A program made the position numbers and the translations under genes. The notes below the pieces were generated by a model that was not told where the DNA came from, searched no databases, and was given only the letters and a program-made list of their open reading frames with translations. Below, piece after piece: positions 11,421-21,972 of a stretch of 64,000 nucleotides of DNA. The stretch is from Patiria miniata (taxonomy: Eukaryota > Echinodermata > Asteroidea > Valvatida > Asterinidae): contig NW_024037074.1 in assembly GCF_015706575.1 (NCBI RefSeq), forward strand, positions 28,385,334-28,449,333, in the 5' to 3' direction. Position 1 is the stretch's first letter; every line of letters begins with the position of its first letter.

Positions 11421-12500
11421 GTCAAGAAAAATAATGAAGGAAAACTGAAACGCATCCCCCACGCTTTTCGATTATGTAACGGCTAGCTTGCCGGGTATCT
11501 GGCACTTTCACCTGCCCTTCCCCTACCCAATCATAGCCTAACATAACTGAAGCACATCGACAATTTGGTTCTGTATCCGCCGTTGAGGGGCAGGGTGTTC
11601 AGGTTGGGTTGGGTCTGAAGGTTGTAGGACATTCTTTAGGTGGTTGCGTCTCGCAGATTGATGGGAAATGGGTGTGATGGGGTGGGGGTGGCAAAGCCTT
11701 TGGTGAGAGAGGCTGGATAGGGTGAAAGTTGAACCCACGTCAGCTTACGGGCAGGTACGTTAGGGGCAGGGTCGTTGCCAAGTGTAGCGGTGAGGTCTGA
11801 GTACCCGACTTAGTAAACATGGTCTGCGCATTGAACAGACGGCCAGCTCCTCAGGCCAGACGGCGTAGTACGGACGTCCTGTCCTCTTTGCCACTGGTTG
11901 TAGCTGTCCCAACAATCCCCCCTCGTGATTTTCAAATAACCGATGGCAGATTTATTTCAGTTAACATGTTAGTGCTGCACGTTCCCATCGTATTCAAACT
12001 CATGGTCCCGGCCGGATGTTGAGATAGATACGATGCGTCACTTTAAACTCAGTGGCATAACCCGGAGAGCTAGAGAGGCGTGCCTCACCACTCAGCCTGC
12101 CTGGGATTCGGGGGAGGAGCTTAACTCTTTTGAATGCTTCTTCCACAGAACGAGGAGTCTTAATTAATGTCCTTTTAATAAACCACGCCAATGAGTAATA
12201 CTTCGCGGCGTGGTAGCTCTCGAAAATACTAGGTTTGAAAACAACACACCCGAGATAGGTAAAAGAGCAGGTACTGTCTTGAATTGTGGGAAGTATTGTT
12301 CCGCTAAAAATCAGGGGCACACTTAGTGATTATTTTGGACTTTCGGTAGAATATTGGCCACCGTCTTTTCAAATTTTCTCAGTAGGTATTCTTATAGGCC
12401 GGTCTATTTTAGCAGGGAAAACTGTTAGTTGTCATGAGCAGAAAATTTATGAGTGAATAACTAAAAACAGTGGCACTCGATAGGTTACCCAACGAAAAGC
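11421..12500. other. Non-genic; old dispersed repeat
   Basis: No gene. The region 11560-11790 (GGGGCAGGGTGTTCAGGTTGG, then GGTAGGTTGCGT-like and GAGAGGCTGGATAGGG sequence) recurs in broken form at 55960-56060 and 56570-56670. 12000-12500 shows nothing recognised. Confidence 0.35.
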
Positions 12501-13309
12501 AAATGTCACGACACGACTGTTAATGCTGTAAAAATAGATTTACTCTTCCTCTTCCTTTCGACGAAACTATTAATATAAAGGGAAACAACAGCACTCTAGC
12601 ATTATATAAGCACAACTTTCTCCGCCTCAGCATATTGGTTTGGGATCCGCCGTTGGCTGCCCAGGGTGGTTAGGAGGGGGAAGGGATGGTGGGGGCAGGG
12701 GTTCAATATAGGGATTCGTGCTTGGCTTGGAGATCAGGCTATTGAAGGCTGGTGTTTCCTAAGGAAAGAAGTTTGTTGCGCATGGTTGGATCAAAGCAGT
12801 TGGGTAAGTTTGGGATAAGGTTTGATTAGGCGAGGGTCAAGATCGGAGTTGGCATAATTATGTGTTGGGTTTTAGGTCTAGGTTGGGCTCAATAAGCGGA
12901 GGTGGGAGGACCTCAATTAGCGAGGAGGGGGTCTGCAGGTGCAAGGTCGATTGCATGCCGAGAAGTTGGCTGGGCAAAGAGCACGTTTGACTAGTGGATG
13001 GGGATAGATGAATGGTTATAATTAAGTTGCCTTTGGGAACGGCTGCAATCTGCAAAATAAGTATACTTCATCGTAAGAGGGCGGCAACTGTACATGTACC
13101 TGATAAATTACTACGCCTTCGTTTTTCCATCAAAAATGTAGACTGCATAACCTGACTACAAAATACTAGCCACCAAATGCGTGGCTCCATTAAATAACAC
13201 GAAGCGCAAAACAAACACTGATTGAACACGTATGGCCGATGTACGTCATTATTCTATCCACCAATCATAGTTAGTCACCCAACAAGTCGGTGACCACAAG
13301 TGAGTGGTC
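12500..13309. repeat. End of a spacer block S plus distal upstream block (orphan unit)
   Basis: 12510-12690 matches the spacer around 46550-46730 (GACACGACTGTT, GGATCCGCCG, GGCTGCCCAGGGTGG), and 12760-13300 matches 1-600. This is the start of the incomplete unit that carries the orphan promoter. No gene; a minus-strand frame at 12858-13055 is a by-product of the purine-rich repeat. Confidence 0.6.
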
Positions 13310-13593
13310 TGTGATTGACAGGTGCCAATCACAATCCACGTGTTTAAATGTGTCACCGACATCCATACAATCATTCCACCAATTAGGTGCGTCTATTTGA
13401 GGGTCGGTGATACAAGCTTCGGGTTTAACGTGTGGCAATGTAACATTAACATCATTTCCCTCTCATCAATATGAAGCGAGTCAGTGATGTGTGATTGACA
13501 GCGCGCAGGGGCCAATCACAAACCGGGCTTGGAAGTTCCTCAGTCACTGCTCGGGAAATCGACGTCAATATTTAAGTCACAAGCTGCCGGCTC
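13310..13593 (+). promoter_or_regulatory. C1q unit promoter P2 (orphan or alternative)
   Basis: The full promoter set is kept: inverted CCAAT pairs at 13310-13333 and 13489-13520, the CRE-like GACGTCA, TATTTAAG at 13569-13576 and TCACTCC with the start near 13594. No coding exon follows before the next promoter at 17297, so it is either orphaned by recombination or a second, distal promoter of gene 2. Confidence 0.5.
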
Positions 13594-13677
13594 ACTCCTC
13601 ACAACGACCGCAGCTCCTGTTCACGTTCAGACGACAACCCGAGAGAACTGTTTGCAAGATCAAACAAGAATTCCATG
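13594..13677 (+). other. Noncoding exon 1, orphan unit
   Basis: 84 nt ending CCATG/GTGAGT, so the donor is intact. A substitution makes a CCATGG next to the donor, the only copy with an ATG there. Splicing into the acceptor at 19429 or 19909 of gene 2 is possible in principle. Confidence 0.4.
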
Positions 13678-16280
13678 GTGAGTTTTTTGAAACAATCTTG
13701 ACGATAATTCTGCTACATTTTGGATTGATTTTTTTGATATATGATATTGACACAAATGTGCTTATTGCCAAAACAGCGTGCTAAACATATTTCCGACCAT
13801 GATGATCCCATTCCCATACGGTAATTCGATAACTTATCATGCGATATTGGTGCTTGAATCATAACCATGTATTATGTTGCATACACTACATCTGAATTAG
13901 CTCTAGTCTCAACAGTTGATGCGGATTCAGACCAACATTTTGTGAGGCCAAAATCAGGCAATGATATAGCTAAGAGCAAATAGTCAATATTTTTTATTTG
14001 TTCGGAATAAGGAATTGCTGTCTGACAATATTTCTGCTACTACGTACATAGTGCACTCTCGACGAACAATATTTACCCAAATACTGAATAGTGAAAAACA
14101 ACACTATAAATTCATGGACGTTTTATAGTTGTTATTGCCATTCAGATTCGCCAGTTTTCGAGTCAAACCTGGCTGTAGGTTGTTCAACAGTGTATCACAT
14201 CAAGTTCCTTATTGTTGTTGAAGTTCACGCACTTACACAATTATTCAGATGAAAAATGTTAACCTTTTTGTTTTCAAAGAATGAAATATTGCGGAAGCTC
14301 GACACTTGACCCATAATATCAGTATGATAATTCACCGGCTTTGTTTTCTTTTTATAGTTCTCCCAGTTTATTGTATCAGAAATAAAATTCCGATGCGATC
14401 TGCTCGGTAAACACTGTAACCAATTCAGGATAAAAGGTTATGCGGAAGTTGGCCACCGAAGAACTTATAAAGGAAATCGGGACATCTCAAACATCCTGTC
14501 CTATGCTGTGTTATTGAAAATGGGGATAATCTCAATACCTTTTGCAATGTGTTTTGAAACTGTGTCATTCACTAGTTCACAGTGCACCATTCCGGTTTGA
14601 TCACTATATAGGCCTAAGCGTTACTTTCAAGCACTGCACGATAAAAGTGTCACTGGTCAGAATAGACTAGAGGGCGCAAATACGAACGGACCGAATTATG
14701 ATGACACACACAATTTTATTTAAGTTCAAATTGCTTTATCTGGCAGGATTCATTTCTGGTAATGATGTAAAGAGTTGATGTTTGTTCAAATTATTCGGGC
14801 CGTCTGCTCTTCTATCCGACTTCAAAGTTTTAAGCACCAGTTTTCCGATGAATTCGGTGTATGTGAACACTGTCAATTTAGATTGAGCAAATTTGGTTTT
14901 AACCCTTCCCGCAGCTGCCCCTTTAATCTACATATATCGTGCCGTTGCATGGAATGTTTTTATACCACTATTTAATTTGAGCCTCGCGGCACTCAAACCC
15001 AGCAGACCAGCACCCCTTGCATCCTTCAGACCCTAAACAGCCATTTAAACCACAGACTTGCCCTGTTTATGTCATTTGACTATTTCATTTTGGTCAGCAG
15101 GGGTGATCCATGCAATCCCTATATGAACAGTGAAATTGTATACAAGCCCATGTAAATGTGCACAAGCACACTAGGTCTTCCCGCCAATTTTAACCCCTCT
15201 ACCAGGTCGACACCCACCCACTCTGGTGGATGTACCATGGTCCATACAAGGATCTAGTGAAAGATGACCCCGGGCAAGGCTACCACGTGGCCGGGAAAGT
15301 ATATAACATAGAAATGTGACCAAGATTAAGATTCCAAGTCATATTTTCCCGGGTTCTACAAATTGGTTAATGAAGAAACGCGCACATGTTTTTTTTGGAG
15401 TTGTTCATGTTTATGTACATACAAGCAGTTTCGCAAAACAAACCCCAAACAATAAGAGAACTAAAAGAAATAAAAGAGAGATATGCATGTAAACCAGATA
15501 AGAAAAGATTTGAATGATTTTCGGAATATCTTTTTCATTATCTTTTTATTTCCACAGAGTAATAACAACAAATAACAAATCTGTCTTATTTCGTTGTAGG
15601 CCTAATTTTGGGCGAGTGCTCAAAACATTAATTCTTTCTATCATTTAGTCACTTTAAGTTCTGATATGCATGTTTCATGTTTCTTTCCCTGATATTTTAC
15701 ATTTTCTTTGTACATTCTTCAATATCACTTTATCAAAAGTCATGTCAATCTATGCTTTGTTTTAACACTGTTAAGCAATATTTTCAAGGCAAATCTGAGA
15801 ATGTATTGTGTCGGAGAAAGGGGGAGGGCTCTCTCAAGTGAAATTTCGCCTTATTTGAGAAAATGTCGGTCAATGCCGGGGGGGGGGGGTGCGCCCCCTC
15901 CGCACCCCTGGATCCACCACTGATCTTGCTAAACTACCCGATTTCATTGAACATGTGTAACCTTTTTAAAACGTATGCATGAAATTGATTTCCCGAGCGG
16001 GACCGAAATCCAAAGCACAATAAATTCAATGCAAAATTACGTCAATTGCCTTCTCTTTTTTTTACGCGTATAATGAATACATTCAATTCAATTCAATTCA
16101 GTTGACATTTATTTAGCACTCTCCAATAAACCAATACAAAGTTGGATAATGTAGGTACAGTTATATTTAAACAAGCAATTACAAAAATGAAGGTAATTAC
16201 CACTAGAAAAAAAAATGTTTTTAATATAATTTAATATACTCTTAAATATTTGTATCGTTCGCTAAATTCAACTGGGTTTG
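13678..16280. other. Truncated intron 1 of the orphan unit
   Basis: No gene. Intron homologue of the other units (conserved block at 14430-14500). It contains an unrelated insertion at about 14880-15300 that was not recognised. It ends abruptly near 16280 at AACTGGGTTTG, where the upstream block of unit 2 begins; this marks a recombination junction. Confidence 0.5.
16081..16215 (-). mobile_element. LINE 3'-end fragment with (ATTCA)n
   Basis: ATTCAATTCAATTCAATTCA is followed by GTTGACATTTATTTAGCAC. On the minus strand this is a LINE 3' UTR ending in a (TGAAT)n tail, as in L2/CR1-like elements. Absent at the same intron position in the other units. Confidence 0.45.
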
Positions 16281-16313
16281 GCCATGGTCGGGGATAGATG
16301 AATGGTTATAATT

Positions 16314-16672
16314 CGGGCGATTCACAATGCAGTGCGCCACCAAGAGCAAAAACACGGAGAGTTCATTTTCCCCAGTGTATTGTGGGAGATGGTGGACAAA
16401 TTTGCAGCGCGGGACATTTGAAATTGTTAGTTTTTAAGGTCAGTTGTTTCGTAAGCGTATGATTCGAGGATCTGTTTGCCCTTTTCTTTTCTTCTCATCA
16501 ATATGGTGTTTTTCGTAAGGCGGCAAAACGCTATATGCTCCAATCCATAACATATTTGATCAACTTGTCTACTGACACTCATTCAAATGGGCAAAGTTTT
16601 GTAGACTGTAAACTTGAAAAATGGACTCTCCATGGCAAACTCTTGGTGGCGCACTGCATTGTGAATTGCCCG
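16314..16672. mobile_element. 359-bp MITE with AATT target duplication
   Basis: The terminal inverted repeats begin CGGGCGATTCACAATGCAG (left) and end mirrored as CTGCATTGTGAATTGCCCG (right); similarity runs about 60 bases inward through GCGCCACCAAGAG. The element is flanked by AATT at 16310-16313 and 16673-16676. The paralogous empty sites at 258-270 and 13016-13028 read through without it (TATAATTAAGTTG at the latter), so the insertion happened after the duplications. No coding capacity. Confidence 0.8.
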
Positions 16673-16984
16673 AATTAAGTTGCCCTTGGGAACGGCTGAG
16701 TTTTGCAAAATAAGTATACTTTCACCGTTAGTCGGCGGCAACTGTACATGGACCGGATATTATGCACACGTTATATTCAAGTTCTTAGTACTGTTTTCAA
16801 GCTAAACTCATTCCACCTTTGTTTTTCTATCTAAATGTAGACTGCATAACCTGATGACAAATTACTAGCCACTAAATGCGTGGCTCCTTTAAATAACACG
16901 AAGCGCAAAAACAAACACTGATTGAATCACATAGGGCCGGTGTACGTCATTATTCTATCCACCAATCATAGTTAGTCACCCAAC

Positions 16985-17296
16985 AAGTCGGTGACCACAA
17001 GTGAGTGGTCTGTGATTGACAGGTGCCAATCACAATCCACATGTTTGATTGTGTCACCGACATCCATACAATCATTCCACCAATTAGATGCGTCTATTTG
17101 AGTGTCGGTGATACAAGCTTCAGCTTTAAACGTGTGGCAATGCCATATCAACATCATTTCCGTCTCATTAATATGAAGCGCGTCGGTGATGTGTGATTGA
17201 CAGCGCGCAGGGGGCCAATCACAAACCGGGCTTGCAAGTTCCCTAGTCACTGCTCAGGAAATCGACGTCAATATTAAAGTCACAAGCTGCCGACTC
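16985..17296 (+). promoter_or_regulatory. C1q unit promoter P3 (gene 2)
   Basis: Inverted CCAAT pairs at 17011-17034 and 17192-17223, CGACGTCA at 17263-17270, and a TATA variant TATTAAAG at 17272-17279. Start predicted near 17297. The TATA-like box differs from the other copies by one base pair position. Confidence 0.55.
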
Positions 17297-17380
17297 ACTC
17301 CTCACAACGACCGCAGCTCATGTCCACGTTCAGACGACAACCCGAGAGAACTGTTTGCAAGATCGAACAAGAGTAGCAGG
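17297..17380 (+). other. Noncoding exon 1 of C1q gene 2
   Basis: 84 nt ending AGCAGG/GTGAGT. It differs from the other copies near the donor (GAGTAGCAGG in place of GAATTGCACG), but the splice signal is strong. No start codon in a useful context. Confidence 0.55.
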
Positions 17381-19429
17381 GTGAGTGTTTGAAACAATCT
17401 TTTGCGATTTATGTTGTGCTAAACTTTGGAATTGATATTTTGGGATATATAATATTGACACAAATTTGCTTATGGCCAAAAACAGCGAGATATAAATATT
17501 TCCGACCATGATGATAACTCGGTAAATGTTTGATATTTGTGCTTGAATCATAGCCAGTCATTATGTTGTAAATACTATTAGCTCTTAGTCTGAACAGTTG
17601 ATGCTGATTCAGACCAATATTTTGTGAGGCCAAATTTTCAGCTAATGAAAGTTAAGAGCAAATTATCTGATTTTTTTATTATATGTTCGAAATAAGGAAT
17701 TCCTGTCTGACAATATTTCCGCTACTGCTTCTATGGTGCACTCTCGACGCACAGTAATTGCCCAAATACTGAAAAGTGAAAAATAACACTAAGTTCATGG
17801 AAGTTTTATATTTTTTATTGCCATTCAGGTTCGCCAGTTTCCCAGTAAAACCTGGCTGTATAGGTTTTTCAAGAGTGTATTACATCAAGTTCCTTTTTGT
17901 TATTGAAGTTCAAGCACTTACACAATTTTTCAGATGATAAATTAAAACCTTTTTGTCTTTAACCAAAGAAATCTTGCGAAAGCTCGACACTTGACCCATA
18001 ATATCAGTATGATCATTCACGCGCATTGTTTTCCTGCTATTTTTTTCCTTTTTATTGTATCAGACATAAAATCCCGATGCGATGCGATTACAATTTCCGG
18101 CAATCACTGTAACCAATTCAGGATAAAAGGTTATGCGGAAGTTGGCCACGGAAGAACGTATAAAGGAAATCGGGACATCTCAAACATCCTGTTCTATGCT
18201 GTGTTATTGAAAATTGGGATAATCTCAATACCTTTTGCACTTTGTTTTGAAACTGTGTCATTTCACTAGATCACAGTGCGTTATTCCGGTTTGATCACTA
18301 GGCCTGAACGTTTATTCTTTCATGCATTGCGCGATAAAAGTGTCACTGGTTAGAATAGACTAGAGGGCGCAAATACAAACGGACCGGATCATTATTACAC
18401 ACACACAGTTTTATTCAAGTTCAAGTTGCTTTAACTGGTTGGATTCATTTCTAGAAATCATGTAGAGAGTTGATGTCTGTACAAATTATTCGGGCCGTCT
18501 GCTTCTGTCCAACTTCCAAGTTTGAAGCATCAGCTTTCATGGGCGTCGCAAGGGCTAGGGCAAGCCCCCCCCCCCCTCCCCCCCCCCCCTGACAAGCAAA
18601 ACAAAAAGAGAATAAAAAGAAACGTGAAATCATACTGTTGTTGATTTAATGAGAGTGGGGGTGGAGCAAAAATGATCAATTGGGAAAATGCTGCAAAATA
18701 TTGGGATTTGGGGAGGAAATGTGCTTCCGTCACTGCCGTTGGAGGGCGCCCCTGGATCCGCCACTGATCTTGCTACATTGCCAGATTTTATTGAAAATGT
18801 GTAACATTGTGTAAACGTATGCATGAAGTTGAATTCCCGAGCGGGACTGAAATCCAAAGCACAATCAATTCGATGAAAAGTAACGTCACTTGTCTACTTT
18901 TTTACGCCAATATTGAAGATACCCTTAAATATTTTGATCGTTCGCTAAATTCAAATGGCTTTGAAAATGCTTGCCCGTTTTATGCGTATTTGAAAGCAAG
19001 TGTTCAAATATTGAATGAGCAAAGCTGTGCAATTGGACGAAAAAGGAGCTATTTGATTGAAAAACTTTGTTGTCTTAAAACTCACATAATTATGCTTTCA
19101 CAAAATTTCAATGACTTACTAGTGCCTAAAAAAAAATTCTCTTTTTTGGTAAAACTGAATGCTGGTGCAATGGAGCATTCAGTTTCCCAAAACAAATCAC
19201 AAAGCAAAATAATGAATAAAGGCATGTTGCTTTTTTGAACGTATTCGGTCAGGAAAATACCGGTCAAATAATCATTTGTCCGTTATTTATTAGTGTATAA
19301 TTTTTCCTGTTTTCGAATAATGATTTATCAAAATAAAAAAAAAAACCTCGCAATTTTATTCAAATCGATGTTAACATTATTTCATTCCTTACTTAAGTAT
19401 AAACGTTACCCGTTTTCGTTTTTTTTCAG
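17381..19429 (+). other. Intron 1 of C1q gene 2
   Basis: No gene supported. Homologous to the other intron-1 copies (conserved block at 18120-18190). It includes C- and G-rich runs near 18565-18590 and the old repeat end GGATCCGCCACTGA near 18752. A 143-codon frame at 18807-19238 lies in shared intron sequence that is not open in the other copies and is not called. Confidence 0.5.
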
Positions 19430-19501
19430 CCTACACTGATCTCCTTGTAATTTCTTTTTGGACCTGATCTTCAAGTCTTTAAGAGCGAACCATCGAGGTC
19501 G
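19430..19501 (+). other. Putative noncoding exon 2 of C1q gene 2
   Basis: Acceptor TTTTTTCAG ends at 19429. The conserved block ends at GAGGTCG/GTATGA, a good donor (GT at 19502-19503). Same position and order as in copies 1 and 3. Confidence 0.45.
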
Positions 19502-19909
19502 GTATGAAGATGTTTAATTGATTCTATCATGACCGTAGAAACGGCGCACCGTCCTCCCCCCCCCCCAAAAAAAAAAAAAACCCGATGTATTCGGGTCTCC
19601 TTTCCTAACTTTAATCAGCGGGCTAACCACCCCGATTATGTGGATTGCCAACAGCCACAGTTGTCATGGAAACCGATTAAAAGAGAACCCGCCTTTTCAT
19701 AACATAATAGCCCCTTGCCCCCGGACAGGGCAAATGTAATTATCACGCCGAACACATTGTCTGAATAATGATTCTTCAACAGTATTAAGTGGTCATACAT
19801 GTTTTTAGATAAATTATTCAGTTTATTTAACAAAATGTTTTCTTTATTCTACTTGTTTCTTATTAATTTTTGTTTTAGTCTTATAGGCCCTTCGTTGTTT
19901 TCTTTACAG

Positions 19910-20746
19910 ATGAAGATCTGCGTGGCTACCATTCTGTCAACGGCCCTGATTCTGGGTAACTCTTTCAAGCTCCGAGCTTCCGTTACTGGGCCGGTTCCCT
20001 CGGATGGCGATGGTTCTGCGTCTCAGGTGTGTCAGCAGTGCTGCCAGGGACCTTCTGCAATACCCGGCATACCAGGTCTGCCTGGGCCAGTAGGACCGAT
20101 GGGGCCGTACGGTCAGCCGGGGTCAAAGGGCGATGCAGGTCAGCAAGGTGAGATTGGACATATTGGACCTATGGGTGAGCGGGGAGCACCTGGGAACACT
20201 GGGTCTAAAGGTGATGATGGGATTGGCCTGCCTGGCAAGATAGGTCCTAGAGGTATACCTGGTATCGTTGGAAGAATCGGAGAAACTGGTGTCAAAGGTC
20301 AGAAGGGTGAGCCAGGGGAGACACCAGACGATTCAAACCAGCGGGTGGCATTCACCGTGGTGAGGACGAGCAGCCCAGATGACTCTACAAGTCACGACAC
20401 CCATTTGCCCTTCCAGCAGACCGAGACGCTTCTGCCTGGTACCAGCTTCGATCTTGAGACCGGCACGTTCACCTGTAGTGTGCCGGGCACCTACGTATTT
20501 ACGTTTTCTGTTCTTAAGTATACCAACAGCGGTTACCTTCACATCCATCTTGTTAAAAACGACTACAAGGTGATCACTACCCATGGTGCATCAAATCAAC
20601 GTGGTCAGTTGTCTGGTAGCGCGGTGCTGGTTCTGCAGCTTGGAGATACGGTGTATGTTACCATGCACGGTAGGGCGTTTAGTAGTCCCACCAGTCACTA
20701 CACCTCATTCAGTGGCTTCCTCCTTTACCCGGAATCAATTAATTAA
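19910..20746 (+). CDS. Secreted collagen-stalk C1q-head protein, copy 2
   Basis: Complete 278-residue protein of the C1q/TNF superfamily, soluble C1q-like branch. Residues 1-24 form a signal peptide. Residues 41-45 (CQQCC) are suited to interchain disulphides. Gly-X-Y collagen runs over 53-138: 17 triplets, a two-residue GI interruption at 104-105, then 11 triplets, including a Lys-rich [10 protein letters not shown] end. The C1q head spans about 145-273 with the family pattern ([51 protein letters not shown]). Such proteins trimerise through head and stalk and bind microbial or altered-self ligands; the ligand here is unknown. The start is set by the splice acceptor CTTTACAG directly before the ATG; an in-frame upstream ATG at 19799 lies in intron. 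Closest to copy 3 (YPES.N ending). Confidence 0.9.
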   Translation: MKICVATILSTALILGNSFKLRASVTGPVPSDGDGSASQVCQQCCQGPSAIPGIPGLPGPVGPMGPYGQPGSKGDAGQQGEIGHIGPMGERGAPGNTGSKGDDGIGLPGKIGPRGIPGIVGRIGETGVKGQKGEPGETPDDSNQRVAFTVVRTSSPDDSTSHDTHLPFQQTETLLPGTSFDLETGTFTCSVPGTYVFTFSVLKYTNSGYLHIHLVKNDYKVITTHGASNQRGQLSGSAVLVLQLGDTVYVTMHGRAFSSPTSHYTSFSGFLLYPESIN

Positions 20747-21283
20747 TTAACTAATCTTCACCTCGCATAAATATACAAGAGCAGTGCCCCCCCCCCCAAA
20801 AAAAAAAAAACTTTTCGCTTTCCATTTTGCCGATACAATAACCAATAATTAAATATGAATTAAATACGCATGATAAAAATGATACATTTTTAATACATGT
20901 ATAGCATAAAATATCGAAACGGTTTTCACGACATCAAAACTACTTTAAAAAAACAATAGAAATACGATGAAAATAATAGTTTTTTAGAAGGAAATATTTT
21001 TAGCTGAGATTGAAAATTTCCAAATTCATAAATCTGTCTCATTTCGGCTGAAAGTCTGCTCCACGTGGTAAAAGCACGATCCCGTGTGCTTTGTTAGGCT
21101 TTGGACACACTTATAAAGGTTTTATAAAGACCTCTTTGATAATTTGACCTTATCAGTGTAAAAAAAAAATCAAAACAAATCAACGTGCCTTCTGAAAGTA
21201 GTAAAAATATTGAGATGAACAATGCTGAACCTAAAAAAGCCAAGATTGTAGAATTTTGTGTCTTGATATGGTTTGTTTTAATA
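20747..21283. other. 3' UTR and flank of C1q gene 2
   Basis: A+T-rich 3' UTR with CATAAATATACA near 20768, then a C-run/A-run at 20788-20810. From 21000 it follows the flank of the other units, including a short piece of the antisense LINE remnant; from 21120 it matches 45390 onward. No gene. Confidence 0.5.
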
Positions 21284-21972
21284 CAGGGTGAGTACAAAAA
21301 AAAGAAAAAAGAAGCTGAACCCAAACCCCCAAAAATATATTTCACATCTAAATAAATGTGTAACATCAAAAGTAATAATCACTGGAAAGACAATTGCACA
21401 ACCTACTTTTGGAGAAAAAAAATACTAATGAAATTGCTCAATCCATTCAAAGAATATCACCACTTAAACGCAATGACCCTAAAACCTTTTCGTCAAAAAA
21501 CAGTTTATTGTGCATTATTACTGTTTGGAAGAACAACAAAAATGACACAGAATACTTGTTTCAAAACTGTCAACAACAGTACACAATATTTTTATTAACA
21601 GCCCTGGTTAGGCAAACAATATGATTTACAAATTCCACTTTGTTAAAAAAAACGGGCCTTCAAAAGGACCTTGTTGAATATTTTCAACTTTTAAACTGAG
21701 GTTTTATCGCTGGTGCATGTTTGAAGACAATTTTGACGACGATTCTTGAAATCGCATTTTTGGACGAGGAGGTTTTAGGGTCAATTCCATTGTGTTTAAA
21801 TGGTGATATTGTTTGAACAGATTGAGCAATTTTATTATGTTTTTCATCAAAACGTAGCTTATGAAATCGGCTTTCCGGTCATTATTATGTTTGGTGCCAC
21901 ACATTTGTTTAAAAATATGAATTATAATGTTTGGGGTTTGGGTACCGCTTTTTTTTTTTTTGACACACCCCG
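21284..21972. mobile_element. Long-TIR fold-back MITE with TA target
   Basis: Ends CAGGGTGAGTAC and (mirrored) GACACACCCCG sit between TA dinucleotides (21282-21283 and 21973-21974). The inverted repeats are imperfect but long, over 200 bases per arm: the left arm read forward and the right arm read in reverse give related sequence, with YHHLN as a shared conceptual translation. The paralogous site at 45540-45565 lacks the element. TA target and CAGGGTG end suggest a Tc1/mariner-type relative; no transposase. Confidence 0.65.

Noticed and set aside
18807-19238. 143-codon open frame in intron 1 of gene 2
   Set aside because: Homologous intron segments in the other units are not open; A+T-rich with no domain.
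19799-19909. 37-residue N-terminal extension of C1q copy 2 (and 31 residues for copy 3)
   Set aside because: The sequence is intronic, differs between copies, and sits before a conserved splice acceptor; the signal peptide begins at the ATG used here.
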